A DNA stretch of 64,000 bases from Thunnus maccoyii. Its lineage: Eukaryota > Chordata > Actinopteri > Scombriformes > Scombridae. Position numbers and translations under genes: made by a program. The number at the start of each line of letters is the position of its first letter. Positions within the stretch are counted from its first letter, which is position 1. This document shows, one piece after another, positions 47,959 to 60,105 of this stretch. The DNA is taken from the NCBI RefSeq assembly GCF_910596095.1, contig NC_056539.1, positions 1,211,501-1,275,500 of the forward strand, written 5' to 3'. The notes under the pieces were generated by a model that did no database searches, had not been told where the DNA came from, and saw only the letters and a list, made by a program, of their open reading frames with translations.

Positions 47959-50444
47959 AAAGACAGGTTTAGTTTTTTCAGGTCTGTCTCAATACATTAC
48001 TGATGTGTCAATATGTATGTGGAAATGGATCTTGGTCGCTGGAACAATTCCTACTTTCCATACTGGCCTTGAGGGTATTCTCTCAGAACGTGACTAACCT
48101 TAAATGGGGGACAAAATCCACAGCCCTCATTTTGTGCAAAAATACATTCCAAAGTTCGACTGAAGCTAAATTAAGGCTTCAGAGATCCAACATGGCTACA
48201 CGCACTGCCCTGGAGCTCATTTCCGTGGAATTAAATTCTTTGCTGTGACGGAGGAATTCATTCTGGTAGTGGCGTGTAAGTCTGTTGACGTTATCTGGCT
48301 TTTACTACTCAAGACATGCTCTTGAGTAGTAGAAGCTTACTGTAAGTTTAAAAAGTTTCGCAGTTTTGATAGCTAGGATTTGATAGGAGTATTTTTGCAG
48401 TCTATGTTTTTGGACACTGATATTTTGGTAACAACCCACTCCAACTTTTTGTTTTGGTGCATGTTATGATATCTCAGAGCTGATCTCCAGCTCTTCTTGT
48501 TGTCCTCCAGACCTCAACTTGCTCCTGCTGCCGTGTCAGTCTGTGTTTATTTGGTGTGTTCTGAAAGAAACAAGTGACAAGCAAATGCGTATCCTTTGAG
48601 ATCCTGAAAGGACAGAGTTGTGGCTAATAGCTGTCAAAATGGACATAAATACAGTTTGCAAGGCTCAGTAGAAGAGGAGCTGTGAGAAAATGTCTGAACA
48701 ACACGGCCGCATCATCACCAGTTAGGCAGACAATAGCTGATGATGGGGTAAGTGCAAAAAACCCCACAGTATGTGATTCACTCTGATTGTAACGTTAGTA
48801 AAAAGACAGTTCTGGCAACAAATCTACTCCTCACTACTGAAAGGTATCCCTCTGCTGCAGCTTGGCAAGGAATGTTACAGAGAAACAAAAAAGAGTGTAT
48901 TTTGTACTAAACAGGCTGCTAACTTTGGAAGATATCAACTCAGTTTAGAAAACTCAGACTGCTAAAGCATCATACTAGTTGAAGCTGAACTTTGGAATAC
49001 ATATTTGTGCAGAACGAGGGCTAGCACAGTGGATTTTGTCCTCCATTTCTTACAGTATAGTCACATTCTGAGAGAACATGTCAGTATGTAGAATAGGGAT
49101 GGTTAAAGCAACCAAGGCCCATTTCCACGTACATACTGGAACACCAGTATTGTATGAAAACAGACTTGAAAAAACCAAAACCTATACTTTAATATGATGG
49201 CAAAGTTTTTTTTTTACAGTTTTTTATGGTTTTTTATCAGTATCCAAATAAAAATGAGTTAGCTTTGCTAAAATATGGTGTGCGCTGTCCATGTATTAAT
49301 TTAAATGAAAATCAATATTGTTAATACTTTGCCTTTTAGTTTTTTTCCACAGTGTTTGGCATATACTATAAAATGGGAAAAAGTTTTGAAATTAGTGAGC
49401 ACAAAATAATTAATATCCTTGCCTTGAATTGTGTGTACAATTTAGTCATTTCTACCTTCAAATTAAATTTTTACAAACAGAAATTTGTTTCGAGTTAATA
49501 TGCTACAATTGCGGAACTGATTCTAGTGCACAGTGTTTCTGCAGTCCATGTTCACTCTAATAATCAGTAAAAGTTGTTAGATCATAAACAATCTTGGGTT
49601 ACCTGGGTTTAATACAGTGTTACAGTGTACTGTGCTTTTGGCAATTTGGCTGTTAGACTGAGGGTTGTGTTATCTTTGACGTCCCTTAAAGATAATGTTT
49701 ACATTCTGTTTATTAATTGGCACAAACTAATAATTTGTGAACACAAATTAAAACGTAACCCTTCATAACAGCTGGAGTCTGTATGTTTCAGCAACAAATG
49801 TCTGCATGCAGTTAGCCTCTTCTAATGCTAGCTTGAGCACCAGCTAACATATTTGCCAGTTAGTTGAAAAGGTTCAATGCTTACTGTTGAAATCAACACC
49901 TCCCAGTCAGAACATACACAGATGTTATCAATTACTGAATTCTGGTGAGTTAACCAAGCTGCACGCTTAGAAATGTAATCAGCTACCTGTACTCAGAGCT
50001 ACTTTTGCCAAAAAGATGAAGACCTGGATACCTCCAAAGGGTGTGTTTCATCACCCAAAAGCCTTCAAAAGGCTGAATGAAAGACAGGATTAACAAATAT
50101 AATCCACTATGCACTGATACCAGTAGTTTACTCCTCTGTGCTTATTGCTGGTGGCATTTAAACAAACCTCCCCCTGCTTCAGGCTGGTGGCAGACATCCA
50201 GATAGCCTGCTGGTGCCATCAGGCCCTATCTGAGCATTTTCACCCTCCATTAACAACAACCAAGCTATTAGCAGAGGGAAAGCCCTGGCCACTGCACTGT
50301 GGATCCCATCCCAGGCGCAGGCCTCAGACTACATGAACCAAGGTTAAGTTGCCCACTATACAGACCAGGCCTCACAGCATACTGCTCTTTCACACAAGAG
50401 CGTCTCTGTGTTTGTGTATTGTAGATATACACTTTTCTCTGCAA

Positions 50445-50854
50445 TCAGCCCACACAGCTGCAGTTGGCCGCCGATAGCCACTTAATAGTCTGCCAGATAG
50501 TCTGGGAATCCATGAAGGACACAGTCTCATAGCGGGTGGGCCGACAGCAGGGGTGACTGCTGACCTTTTTGCCAGAGATACTCCCGTTGTCCATCAGAGC
50601 CTTGAGGGCCAGGTCGTAATTCTTGCGGGAGCTGTGGCACGTGCCAACACAGTACTTAAAGAGGATTATCTCATCCGAGTCGTAGCCGAGACCCAGATCA
50701 CGCACCCGCATTTCCTTCTTCTCCACATGGCAGTCGCGGCTGCTCTTGGACTTCTTGCGGTTCCTCCGTGACGTTCTGGGTGAGTTTGGATCACGAGGGG
50801 AGCGCGGCCATCTTCCCTGATGGACTTCCTCATCCTGCATCAGTGACCACTCTT
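50445..50854 (-). CDS. artn: artn terminal exon: mature cystine-knot domain
   Basis: A 410-nt exon beginning within a Glu codon and ending ANCSCVG then TGA at 50447-50445. It holds the whole mature ligand: GLGYDSDEIILFKYCVGTC, the helical NYDLALKALMDNG loop, the Cys-Cys pair and the closing CSC pair. The acceptor is TTTTTGCAG, with a (CTTT)n repeat directly upstream. Confidence 0.97.
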
Positions 50855-53800
50855 CTGCAAAAAAAGAAAGAAAGAAAGAAAGAAAGAAAGAAACATCAAT
50901 TATTTGATTCCCGACAAGCAAATATTAAGGGCAGCAACTAACGATTATTTTCATTATCAGTTAATCTGATGATTATTTTCTTGACTGATAGATTAATCGA
51001 TTAGTTGTTGTGGTCCATAAAATGTAAGAAAATGGTGAAAAATGACGATCACCATTTCCCAAAGCCCAAGATGATATCCTCAAATATCTTTTTTTATCCC
51101 GATGGGGTGGGCAGGAAGGCCACATTTGTAATAAACTTTATTGGTTAGACTTTTTCGACTACACCTACTAGTGCAGAATAATACCATGCTCACATCATAT
51201 TGTAATTAGCATTCACGTAAATCTATAAGTTGTAATTAAAATTGATTTTTGTGAAAGCTATGATATATACGACTTGGCACTTCATAATATGGAAGTGCCT
51301 GAAAATCAAACAAAAAGGGATGTTTCACCTCACCTCAATTGTCATTGCACTTTAACCTTCCCTTGACTAAATCTGTAATCATACAACCATCTTGAGTTGT
51401 CCTGTGACGTGAACACTTGTAAGTTGTAAACATGGGAATTTTTCCCATCCATCCCATGTGACGTGAGAATGGACACAGACTGAGGCTGTTGGAATCAATG
51501 ACTGTGTTAATAAAGCAAACATAATAGAAAAATCATATTCGGACTCCAGATATATCCCAGATGTCTGGCCTTTAGAGACTTAAAAGTAAGAAAATTCTCA
51601 CATTTAGTTTATACACTGAATTAGAGCAGAGTTTTATAAGCTAGCAGGGGAGAGCATGTGTGATTAAATTGAAAGCAGACATGGCTGTTGAGTGAAATTC
51701 GGCTGGTTATCAGCTGAGCCGTGCAAAGTGTACTGTCACTATGCAGGGTCATTACCGCTAGAGGAGCGGAGCTGCTGGCTGAACTCCAACAGGAGCTGAA
51801 GTTGCTTTCTCAGTTGCCAAGAACATTTCAAACAAGATTTAGCCACTATGCTGTGCAGACCTTGCCCAGGTGTTTGACTGATTTCAACTTCCTGACCTGT
51901 GAATGGCTTTTCCCTGCACTTTCTCTAAATGATTCCACCCTGTATTTTTCTCAGGGAATGATTATTACCATTGTAGAATGCTCATCTACAGCAGCATAGG
52001 TGCTTGTCAGTTCATGTCTTCATGTTTACGAAAAGAAAACTTGCAATCATGAGGAAAAAAAGAACATAAAAATGCATAGAATTACTCCCCAGGCGAAGAG
52101 CACAGGGCCTCCTGAGTCAAACCCGCCCAGGTATATATTCAGCCATGTTAAAACATGCCACAAAGGTTTGCATTATTTCATGTAATTATACAACTATTCC
52201 ATGTTAAAATTCAATTGGGCAATGACGTTGAATGATATGTGAGAACGCGAGAATCCATCTTGTCAGGCTTCAAGTTATGCGCTTGTGTCCGAACCAATCA
52301 GCATTGTGAATCCAACTGCCTCGCAAGATAAGACGGTGATGGAAAGATGGTTCATCCAATCACCTGCCAAGATGTTTTTTTTTTTTTTACAAGTGCCTAC
52401 CCTTTTCCAAACAATTTCCATGGACGATATCTCAGATGGTTCTGTGTAACAATCCGTCTGGCATGTCAGGTCACACAATTGCAAGACTCTCTGTACTTCC
52501 AGACAATATAAAACTGCTTAAAAACTTTTTTAAAATATAACTAACCAATCTGACTCTTCTCCTACAGAAAACAAGTGTAGTGAACATCTATTGATGTACC
52601 CCTTTTTATTGTTGTAAACATTATTATTCATTCTGGCCCAATTCTAGTTTGAACTTCTAGTTTGAACATCTTGCTATTGAAACCTTGTTCTTAGTTGGAT
52701 AATATTGTATTTTTTTCTATTTACTATGTTTTATTTTGTAGTTTCTACAATGATGCATCCCTCTTGGGTAATTTATGCGATTCATGTATTGCATTGTAGT
52801 AGATGTTCTTCTACAATATTTTTTCTATATATTCTCTAATTTTCTTGTAAGTATATCTGCTTTAATTGGTCCAGTGTGGGAGGTGAATGATTTTTCATTG
52901 CATAGTTCATAACCACCTGTGATGTGTGTATATATTACTGCGTTATTACTTGATAATGCCTAATGAAGTGCTAAGTTGCAGATGTTTATTGGCATTAAAG
53001 TAGATCCTGTATGAGAATCAGAGAGAAAAGTAAGCCAGCAGGATTTGCTGCCAGATAGTTTGCATATATGTTTCACCATCAGCCAGTTTCCACTACATTG
53101 CCCATTTGATCTGGGCCTTAGGATCCTGCCAGACACCGTAGAGAAATTCATTTCATAAGTGATCTTAAAATAAATCCTGCTAATGGTTCAAAAATACATG
53201 AACAACTGTTTTATACTGACACTGATCTCTGTATATACTGAGTCTGCAGTGGTATGACTGCTTCCAGTAAGTAGAGCTTCCCAAATCTGGAAAAACTCTG
53301 TCAACTCTTTTCTAATTACACAAGTGATTAGCCCCAGAGGGACTCTAGATGGTGATGTATAGGACTGGTGACTGTAGAGTCCCAATGCTGATGATACTAG
53401 AATGATCCCATCAACTGTAGGCAGTGTCCAGTGGTGGCCCAAACATTTACACTTCCTCAAATGCAATATGCAAGTGTCACTATTAAGGTGACATACTCAG
53501 GTGTACCCTGCTGTGACTGAAGTCCACTGAACTTGCAATGGTGATACAGCAGATAAAGCTCATTTGCTTGGATTTATTTCCAGTTGTCTAACATAATAAG
53601 GGAAATATAATATAATATAATATAATGAGTAAAGCTGAAAGATCAGGCTGATGCTTGTAAGGGTGGCTTTCTTAAAATCTCTTTTATTTCAGTTTAATAA
53701 CAGAAAAAAGTATTACTTATCATAAAAGAGACTTAAGTCTGGCTTGGCTGCATACCAAACTGGCTGGTAGAATAAACAGACATTCAATCCACAACCATTC

Positions 53801-56800
53801 ATCTTATTACTCTCCTGGCTGTGATGAACAGGACTATGATGCATGACAGAAACCTGCTGTCATGTTGAATTGATTATTTTTACCATGTTGTATACAGAGG
53901 CCCCTTTCTCAATTGACCAAGGTCATACCCAGTGTTGAAAACTACCAGGCAAATTTCCAGAGGCTATATTAGTCATTCAGGAGTGACATGCTACTATTTT
54001 ATGGCCTCCACCACAGATTTACAAAGCTTTGTTTTCCCAGATGTCTTAGCCGCACAAAAACTGTTTTACATTACAATGAAGGATAAAGATGAAGAATTTG
54101 CTTCCCAAACTAATAAAAGCCCAGCAGTGTATGCAAGCAGGCAGCCAATGTAACATGGCCCCTACACAGAAGTGGAAGAAAATATTTTGTGTTCCCATTG
54201 TGCACATGTTACAGAGTTTCCAAATCTATTAAATAATGCAAACTTACTACTATTCTTCTACTTCCTGCTATATTGTATTCTATTTTTTTAACATTTATAC
54301 ATAGATATAGTAAATTATTATATTGTAAATACATACTGAATAATCACATTCAAACTCAGTGATAGACAAGGTTTCCATGCTCTCTGTCAATGAACATCAC
54401 ATCTCAGCGATTGTGATTTATTTCCAATAGGCACCTAAAGGGACAGTTGCATATTTATTGTTTGTTAGGTCAGCTATGTCACAAATAAGGGGCATCCTGG
54501 TGTCCGCATACCATTTAACGGCAAAGTCCTTGTTTTGATTCCAGCAGGGAACCTTTGTTGCATGTCAACCCACTCCTTCTCTGCTAGTTTCTAGTCTGTC
54601 TCTATACTATCAGCAGTCCGATTAAGGCAAATCTAAAGGCAGATCTATTACTCCAGCTGGACTTCCTGGATTGTATTTCATGTCACGTCAGTACCTGAAG
54701 TAACACCAACGCAGTCTCTTGCATTGTTCTAACGCAGTCTGAATGCCCACTATCTCTAACCCTACTGACCTGCATTTGTTGTCTGGAGACTTACCCTAAC
54801 CTTGACCATAGCCATGGTACCACTAAACCTAACACTAACTTTTTACCTTGTAGGGACCAATATTAGAGATGAGTCCCCATTTTGGATTCTTATGCTGATA
54901 TTTTAATACAGTAGTTTACATTATTGGGAAAAAAATGACAGCCTGTTTTTGTGGCCACTTTAAAGAATGAGCAAGTGAGGAGACAGAAAAGCAGCTGTCA
55001 CATTAAAAGTCCTGCCAGTGTTTTGTGTTTTCTGTGTCACATAAATGAGATTGTGGCAATGCTAATGAAATGAGAAAGTTAAGTACCTACCAAGGGCTTG
55101 AGGCCAGGGTGTGTCGATGCTGCTGTCCCATTCCAGATCATTTGCAGGAGGCCAGGAGGGTTGCCTGAGGAAGCGCTGGAGTTCTGACTGAGCCTCTTTA
55201 TTGTCCTCCTCAGAAAACACATCCTCCACCAGTGTGAGCAATGATGCCACCACCCACAGCATCACCTGATGATAGCAACACCCAGACAGCTACTTCAGTA
55301 GTCAGCTTGGTTGTAAGGGTACTGAACTTATTCACTTGCACTTCAAAGGAAAAACAATCAGAGAGTTTGAAATCACAGAGTTTGGATTCGCAGAGACAAC
55401 TGGTATGTTTTATAGGTTTTTCATTGCGGCTTCCAAGTGTCTTCATCAGAAACTCTGAATACATGCTTTATGTTGAAATCTTTCTTGCTGCACCTTATTC
55501 AAAGCTCTTACTATTACTGTGTACTCCAGATCTCATCTTTCCAGATCCTGCCTCAGTTGTCCTGTAATGCTTTTTCAAAAGGGCTATTCTTGGGTGCATG
55601 AGTGCCTTAGGTTTCCTCTGTGAAATTAAGATCAGATTAGAAAAAAGGACTGTTTTTAGACTTGCTAGCAGCATGGCTGTAAGGATGGCAGTGTTGGTTG
55701 GTCCACTACTTTAGTCCAGATTAAAGTATCTCATGAACTATTGGACAAATTTCATGGTCTCAAGAGGATGAAGCCCAGTGACTTTGGTGACCCCCTGACA
55801 TTTCATCTATATTGTCACCATGAGTTTGAAAATTTTGGTTTTGAGTGAAATGGATTGCTGTAAAATCTGGTGAAGACATTCATTATTCCTGCTGGTCCCA
55901 ACAGAATAAATTGTAATGATGTGGTGATCACTTGACTTTCTCTAGCACAACCATCTGGGCAAAATTTCATTTTGTCTAATAGTCAATAACTAAATACCTA
56001 TAGAACTAATGACATTCTCAGCTGCACTTTATGTTTAGTGCTAATTAGCACCAAATTAGCATAGCACCACTGAGCCTGACTACAGTCTCACAGAGCTGCC
56101 TGTCATTGCGGTAGACTCTCAGTCGTCTTGTAGTATTTGGTGATGTACAGTATGATGTACATTGTGGAAACTGAAAGCTGCACTGGGTAAGCTGATCCAT
56201 CCTGTTCCATCTGCTCTTTGACATGGAAATTGTGTCTGGGTTCCCTATGTCTGTCTCCATGGCCTTGTGGGATACCTACAGCCAACACCTGCACCTCTTT
56301 AATTACTTAATTGACACATGACACCTTCCCGCCGTGCAGGGAAGATAAATATTTTAAGATCACTTATGAAATGAGTTTCTCTACAGTGTCTGGCAGGATC
56401 CTAAGGCCCAGATCAAATGGGCAATGTAGTGGAAATTGGCTGATGGTGAAACATATATGCAAACTGTCTGGCAGCAAATCCTGCTGGCTTACTTTTCTCT
56501 CTGATTCTCATACATTTATTCTTCCATGGTCACAAGTGTAAAAGCCAGAGATCATCAGGCAGTGTCTGAAACAATCTCTCAGATGGTAGAATCTGACATT
56601 TTTTGTAACTTTCCGCAAAAAAAACAATTGAACAATCATGCTGACTATACGCAGTAATTGGCTGGGTGTCTGGAGGTGTGAGGGCAGGAAGGATTTGAAC
56701 ATCTCTCTCAAGCTGTCTTTTTTCATCCTTCACACAACTACCTCCATCACTTTTCATGTGTATTATTACCCTTTGAGGAGAGAGTGATCAGAGGCAGTGG

Positions 56801-57323
56801 GATGCGGTCAGGATGAGGTTATGCTGTCAGGATTTTCACACTGCCTTTGAGCGTGGCCATTAAGAACATATGGTGCTGCAGCAGCATCAGCGCCATCATT
56901 CTGAGGACTCTGTGGTCAAAGCTCTGTTCTGTCAGGACAGCAGAGTTGCTGTCTATCTTCCACCACAGGCAATCCAATGCACCTCTAATTTTGATGACAT
57001 CTAGCTCTTGTTCCTATTGGTTTTGAGTATGCTTATTTTAAGGCATTGAGGCATAAGGCATTTTGGGCAAATATGTCTGCCAAATGAATGTAATGTAAAG
57101 GAATGTAAATGGATGAATGATAACTTTTAATTCAGGAGTTTAAACATTTGTGTTTACTGATTCACATCTTAATGATGCGGTATTATATTCATACTGTATG
57201 TTGTAGAGAGAACTAATTATCCCTTAATGTTTATTGGTGGTGGTTGGCCTTCAGTGACAATGAAACAGACTGCTGAAGACCTTATGACTGAACTTATGTC
57301 AAGATGCTCACCTTCCAGTTCAT
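50445..57323 (-). CDS. artn: Artemin, GDNF-family neurotrophic ligand
   Basis: Three coding exons with continuous frame: 57323-57312, 55265-55091, 50854-50445; 198 residues (human ARTN about 220). Residues 1-22 form a hydrophobic signal peptide (MNWKVMLWVVASLLTLV). The pro-region ends in an arginine-rich stretch with furin-type sites (PRTSRRNRKK, residues 88-97). The mature part has seven cysteines at 104, 131, 135, 165, 166, 194 and 196, spaced as in the TGF-beta-type cystine knot of GDNF ligands. The segment PCCRPTRYETVSFMD is almost identical to human artemin and separates it from GDNF, neurturin and persephin. Known role: secreted dimer that signals through GFRA3 and RET in peripheral neurons. 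The first coding exon carries only four codons and rests on the splice fit and the signal peptide it completes. Confidence 0.93.
50859..50893. repeat. (AAAG)n microsatellite at artn exon 3 acceptor
   Basis: Purine-rich tetranucleotide run on plus, (CTTT)n in the transcript, ending at the acceptor of the mature-domain exon and serving as its polypyrimidine tract. Confidence 0.95.
50932..51105. repeat. Common fish dispersed repeat in artn intron 2
   Basis: GGGCAGCAACTAACGATTAT, TTGACTGATAGATTAATCGA, TAAAATGTAAGAAAATGGTG and the following CAAAGCCCAAGATGATATCC match, in order, a repeat I know to be very frequent in teleost genomes. Its family name is not certain to me. Confidence 0.65.
53008..53172 (+). 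repeat. Left arm of 165-bp inverted repeat in artn intron 2
   Basis: Aligned by eye without gaps to the reverse complement of 56350-56514, with four differences, all C/T or A/G transitions. The boundaries are TGTATGAGAATC on the outer side and GATCTTAAAATA on the inner side. Confidence 0.9.
53603..53627. repeat. (TATAA)n short tandem repeat
   Basis: About five TATAA units in artn intron 2. Confidence 0.85.
55091..55265 (-). CDS. artn: artn exon 2: signal peptide core and pro-region
   Basis: A 175-nt exon (acceptor ATCATCAG, donor GTAGGT) encoding the hydrophobic VMLWVVASLLTLVEDVF and an acidic, Trp/Pro-containing pro-region ending PWPQAL. It lies inside a 3.2-kb segment bounded by near-identical 165-bp inverted repeats at 53008-53172 and 56350-56514. 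Confidence 0.85.
55715..56070. repeat. Common fish dispersed repeat in artn intron 1
   Basis: The ordered phrases CATGAACTATTGGACAAATT, CAGTGACTTTGGTGACCCCC, GGCAAAATTTCATTTTGTC, AACTAATGACATTCTCAGC and TTTAGTGCTAATTAGCA follow the layout of a repeat I know to be widespread in percomorph fish. It is diverged and has no coding potential. Confidence 0.6.
56350..56514 (-). repeat. Right arm of 165-bp inverted repeat in artn intron 1
   Basis: Inverted partner of 53008-53172, about 97.6% identical by hand count. Both arms are open in one frame in the same relative orientation (a shared stretch beginning STVSGRILRPRSNG), which is a by-product of their identity rather than a sign of a protein. Confidence 0.9.
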
Positions 57324-57373
57324 CAAGTGATGCTGGGTAGTCGACGCCTCCTGCCTCCACCAGGTTTTTCCAT
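57312..57373 (-). CDS. artn: artn exon 1: short leader with start codon
   Basis: Exon bounded by acceptor TTTTTTCAG (57374 side) and donor GTGAGC. The ATG at 57323-57321 gives MNWK and joins VMLWVV of exon 2 in frame. An earlier ATG at 57373-57371 is in another frame and stops after 16 codons, so it would be an upstream ORF if present in the mRNA. Any 5' untranslated exons further right were not identified. Confidence 0.65.
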
Positions 57374-59478
57374 CTGAAAAAAATGGAAATAATAATAACA
57401 ACAATGAAGAAAAGTACTCTTCAATCACCAGTAGTCTTTTTAAATGCCGTGTGGAATGTTTCCATGAGATGGGAGGAATCCCAGTGCTCATTCACTTTAA
57501 TAATAAGGTACATTTGCTTTTGTTAAATCCTTATTGATCAAAAGAGTTTCACTGATGAGGCATGCTCTGTTTACCACAGTGCCATGGGCATTGAAAGCAA
57601 ATTTTGTTTACTCAGACAGAATGACACGCTTCACTTCGTTTTAGAGAATCATTTTGTATCAATGCTGTCTGGTGTTTATACATACGTTTATAAGTTTAGA
57701 GGGAATGTCTCATTATGACCCATCTGATTAATAAAGGGAAATAAAGGCTTATGAAAACTAAACTTTCTCTTCACACCTTAGCTGTGGAAATTCACTCCCA
57801 CAATCCTTTTCTAAAATTCAGATACACCAAAAATCCATCCTGTTCATTCAGATCAGTAAACTCACAGTTGGAGCCACAGCTGTAATACTCTAGTTTGGTT
57901 TTGGTCTGGGCTCAATAATTTTTCTCTACTTTCCCAAACTTGTCCAGGTCTAGTGGGTGTTTTAACTCTGACTTGTCTTGGTTTCAGCCAACTGTCTCTC
58001 CTGTTACAGTCTTTGGTCTTGATAAAGTCCAGTTTTTTTTCCCTTCCTGTCCTGCATCACCGGCTGCTCTTGTAGCAGACTGGAGAATCTATTATGCTGC
58101 CTGTCAGATGTCTGCACTGTTAAGGTAATATGTATGTGTATGTGTAATACTGCATGAATATTTTGTTTCTGATTGAGTGGGTGTAGTTTCTTTCTTTGAT
58201 CACCATCTTGAATTGGTCTCAAGCCAGTTTGGACCAGGTCTTGAATCAATCTCAAAACTGTTCAGACTTGAACTTGTTTTGGACTCAACTTAAGTGGTCA
58301 TGTCAAGCTGCCCGATATTACCAGTCTTCTACCATTGACCACTTAGTAGCTCCACCAGGAAAGCTACCTGAACCCTTTGTGTGTTCATTAATTCCCCCCC
58401 CCCCCCCCAAAAAAAAAGAAATTCAGAAGTGACCTGAGGATATTCAGTCTGATGTGAATAGACCAGAGGATAGGCAGACCCCATCCAAATAGTGGAGGAG
58501 CTGTACAGGCCGCCTGCCTCCCTCCTTCTTATGAAGGATATAATCAGAGCTGATAGTAAGTCCACTCTCAGCTCAGTCAGGTCTTGGATACTAAGATGAG
58601 TGGCCCTATGAAGACCACTAGTGTGAACCTCACACACACCAGATCACTTAACACCCCATCTATAATCTTTAAAAATGTTTGTCATTCCTCCTTTTTTAAT
58701 AAACGAAAACACTGAGCAAAGAGGAAGAGAAACTGAACATGTGACACAATATTCTTTACACATATTTTTTGCGGGATGAATGTATTCAGATCCATGTCTA
58801 AATCTCAGAATAATGTGGACTAGGGTCCACAGAGGATTGTTATTCCATTAAACAATCATAGACTATTATACTGTGAGGAACACTACATTTTAAAGTAATA
58901 ATCTGAAAAAAAGTAATAATCAGTAAAAATAAATGTTTGTTTTTCTAACTCGTAACACTAACTGACATGACCAAATATTTACATCATTATTACATTATAA
59001 GGCTTGTCCAAATGCAGCCTTCGTGTGATCCTCAATCCAGCTACTTGTTAAATGTGTTTAGTCTTGTCATTTTGAAAAGTTGGGAAACAGAATGCAACCA
59101 GGTGGCCATTGATCATAATAAAAATAGAAGTTACTGTACATGGATATACAGTTTATATGCACTGTTTGTCAATTGTGCATCATGTGTTAAAGTGACACAT
59201 CACAACTTACACTGTTTATTGTTAGGCAAGAAATTCCTGGTTGTTAATTTGGAAATTGTGTGTGGTCCTCTGTGGACTTTCATTATGGGGAAGGTGGAAG
59301 TTCAGCCTACTAACCTTCAGTGACCCATGTTTGGGACCATAATGAAAATAAGTTTTCTCATTTTAACATGTTATCTCCCCCCAGTCATGTTTGTTTGCTA
59401 TTTTTAGTAAACACTCAATTGGTCTTTCCTGCAAGAAGTTTGTTTTGTACAAACAGCAATATAAAAGATTTTACATAT
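57374..59478. other. Upstream flank of artn without a recognised gene
   Basis: Should contain the artn promoter and any untranslated first exon; neither could be placed. A homopolymer pair, 15 C then 9 A, lies at 58394-58417. The rest is AT-rich with short frames only. Confidence 0.45.
58394..58417. repeat. Poly(C)-poly(A) tract
   Basis: Fifteen C followed by nine A. The exact length may be affected by sequencing or assembly, as homopolymers of this kind often are. Confidence 0.9.
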
Positions 59479-60105
59479 ACAGACAGGTAACAAAGTAAAG
59501 GTAAAACCAACATAAAGTGGTAAGGTGTTGGGCCACCATTTGCCATTAGAACAGCTTCAATGCACCTTTGCATTGATTCTACAAGTCTCTGGAACTGTTC
59601 TGGAGGGAGGAACACTATTCTTCCAAAAGATATTCACCCATTTGGTGTTTTGATGATGGTGGTGGAGAGCGCTGTCTAACACGTCGGTCCAAAGTCTCCA
59701 ATAGGTATTTAATTGGGTTTAGATCTGGTGACTGTGAAGACCATAGCATATGATTCACATCATTTTCATACTCATAAAACCATTTAGTGACCCCTCATGT
59801 CCTGTGAATTGGGGCATTGTCATCCTGGAAGAGATCACTCCCATCAGGATAGATGGGATGTTTCATCATCCTGTGATGTTTCATCACAGGATAAAGGTGA
59901 TGACTCAGAACAACTTTGTATTGATTTGCAGTGATTTTTCCCTGTAGTTGTCAGCTGTGAGAGTGACCCTTAAAAAGGGGCCAGTAGTGGACAGACAGGA
60001 GGAAGAAAAGGCTGGGACAGTGTGTTCTGAGTCAGTTTTGAGGGCATTGTGGTGCTGAGAAAATTGTCAAAAGTGTCCAAATTTTTGACTGGTATATACA
60101 CAATA
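59479..60105 (-). mobile_element. Tc1-like transposase 3' remnant
   Basis: On the minus strand, before its end, the frames give degraded forms of the Tc1-like C-terminus: a PSILMGVISSRMTMPQF stretch, a [12 protein letters not shown] block where DLNPIE would lie, and a clear end [20 protein letters not shown] followed by NGGPTPY. The right border carries GTCCAAATTTTTGACTGGTA, the terminal inverted repeat type also seen at 43189. Stops and frameshifts make it inactive; the N-terminal DNA-binding region and first catalytic Asp are absent. Confidence 0.75.

Larger units (their letters stand above)
43331..50444. other. Intergenic interval downstream of artn
   Basis: No convincing exon chain. Two palindromic elements lie in it (44276-44632 and 47425-47958). 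The remainder is AT-rich unique-looking sequence with short open frames only. A candidate artn polyadenylation signal (AATAAA on minus) is at 49709-49714, about 735 nt beyond the artn stop, but the true 3' end cannot be set from sequence alone. Confidence 0.45.

Noticed and set aside
52960..53151. 63-codon and 76-codon frames (also 56311-56541) with almost identical protein sequence
   Set aside because: Their similarity comes from the 165-bp inverted repeat being the same DNA twice; both diverge at the repeat edges and lack a start or splice context.
59415..59615. Frame ending EAVLMANGGPTPY as a functional transposase
   Set aside because: Only the last part of a Tc1-like transposase is present, with stops and frameshifts before it, so it is annotated as a remnant.
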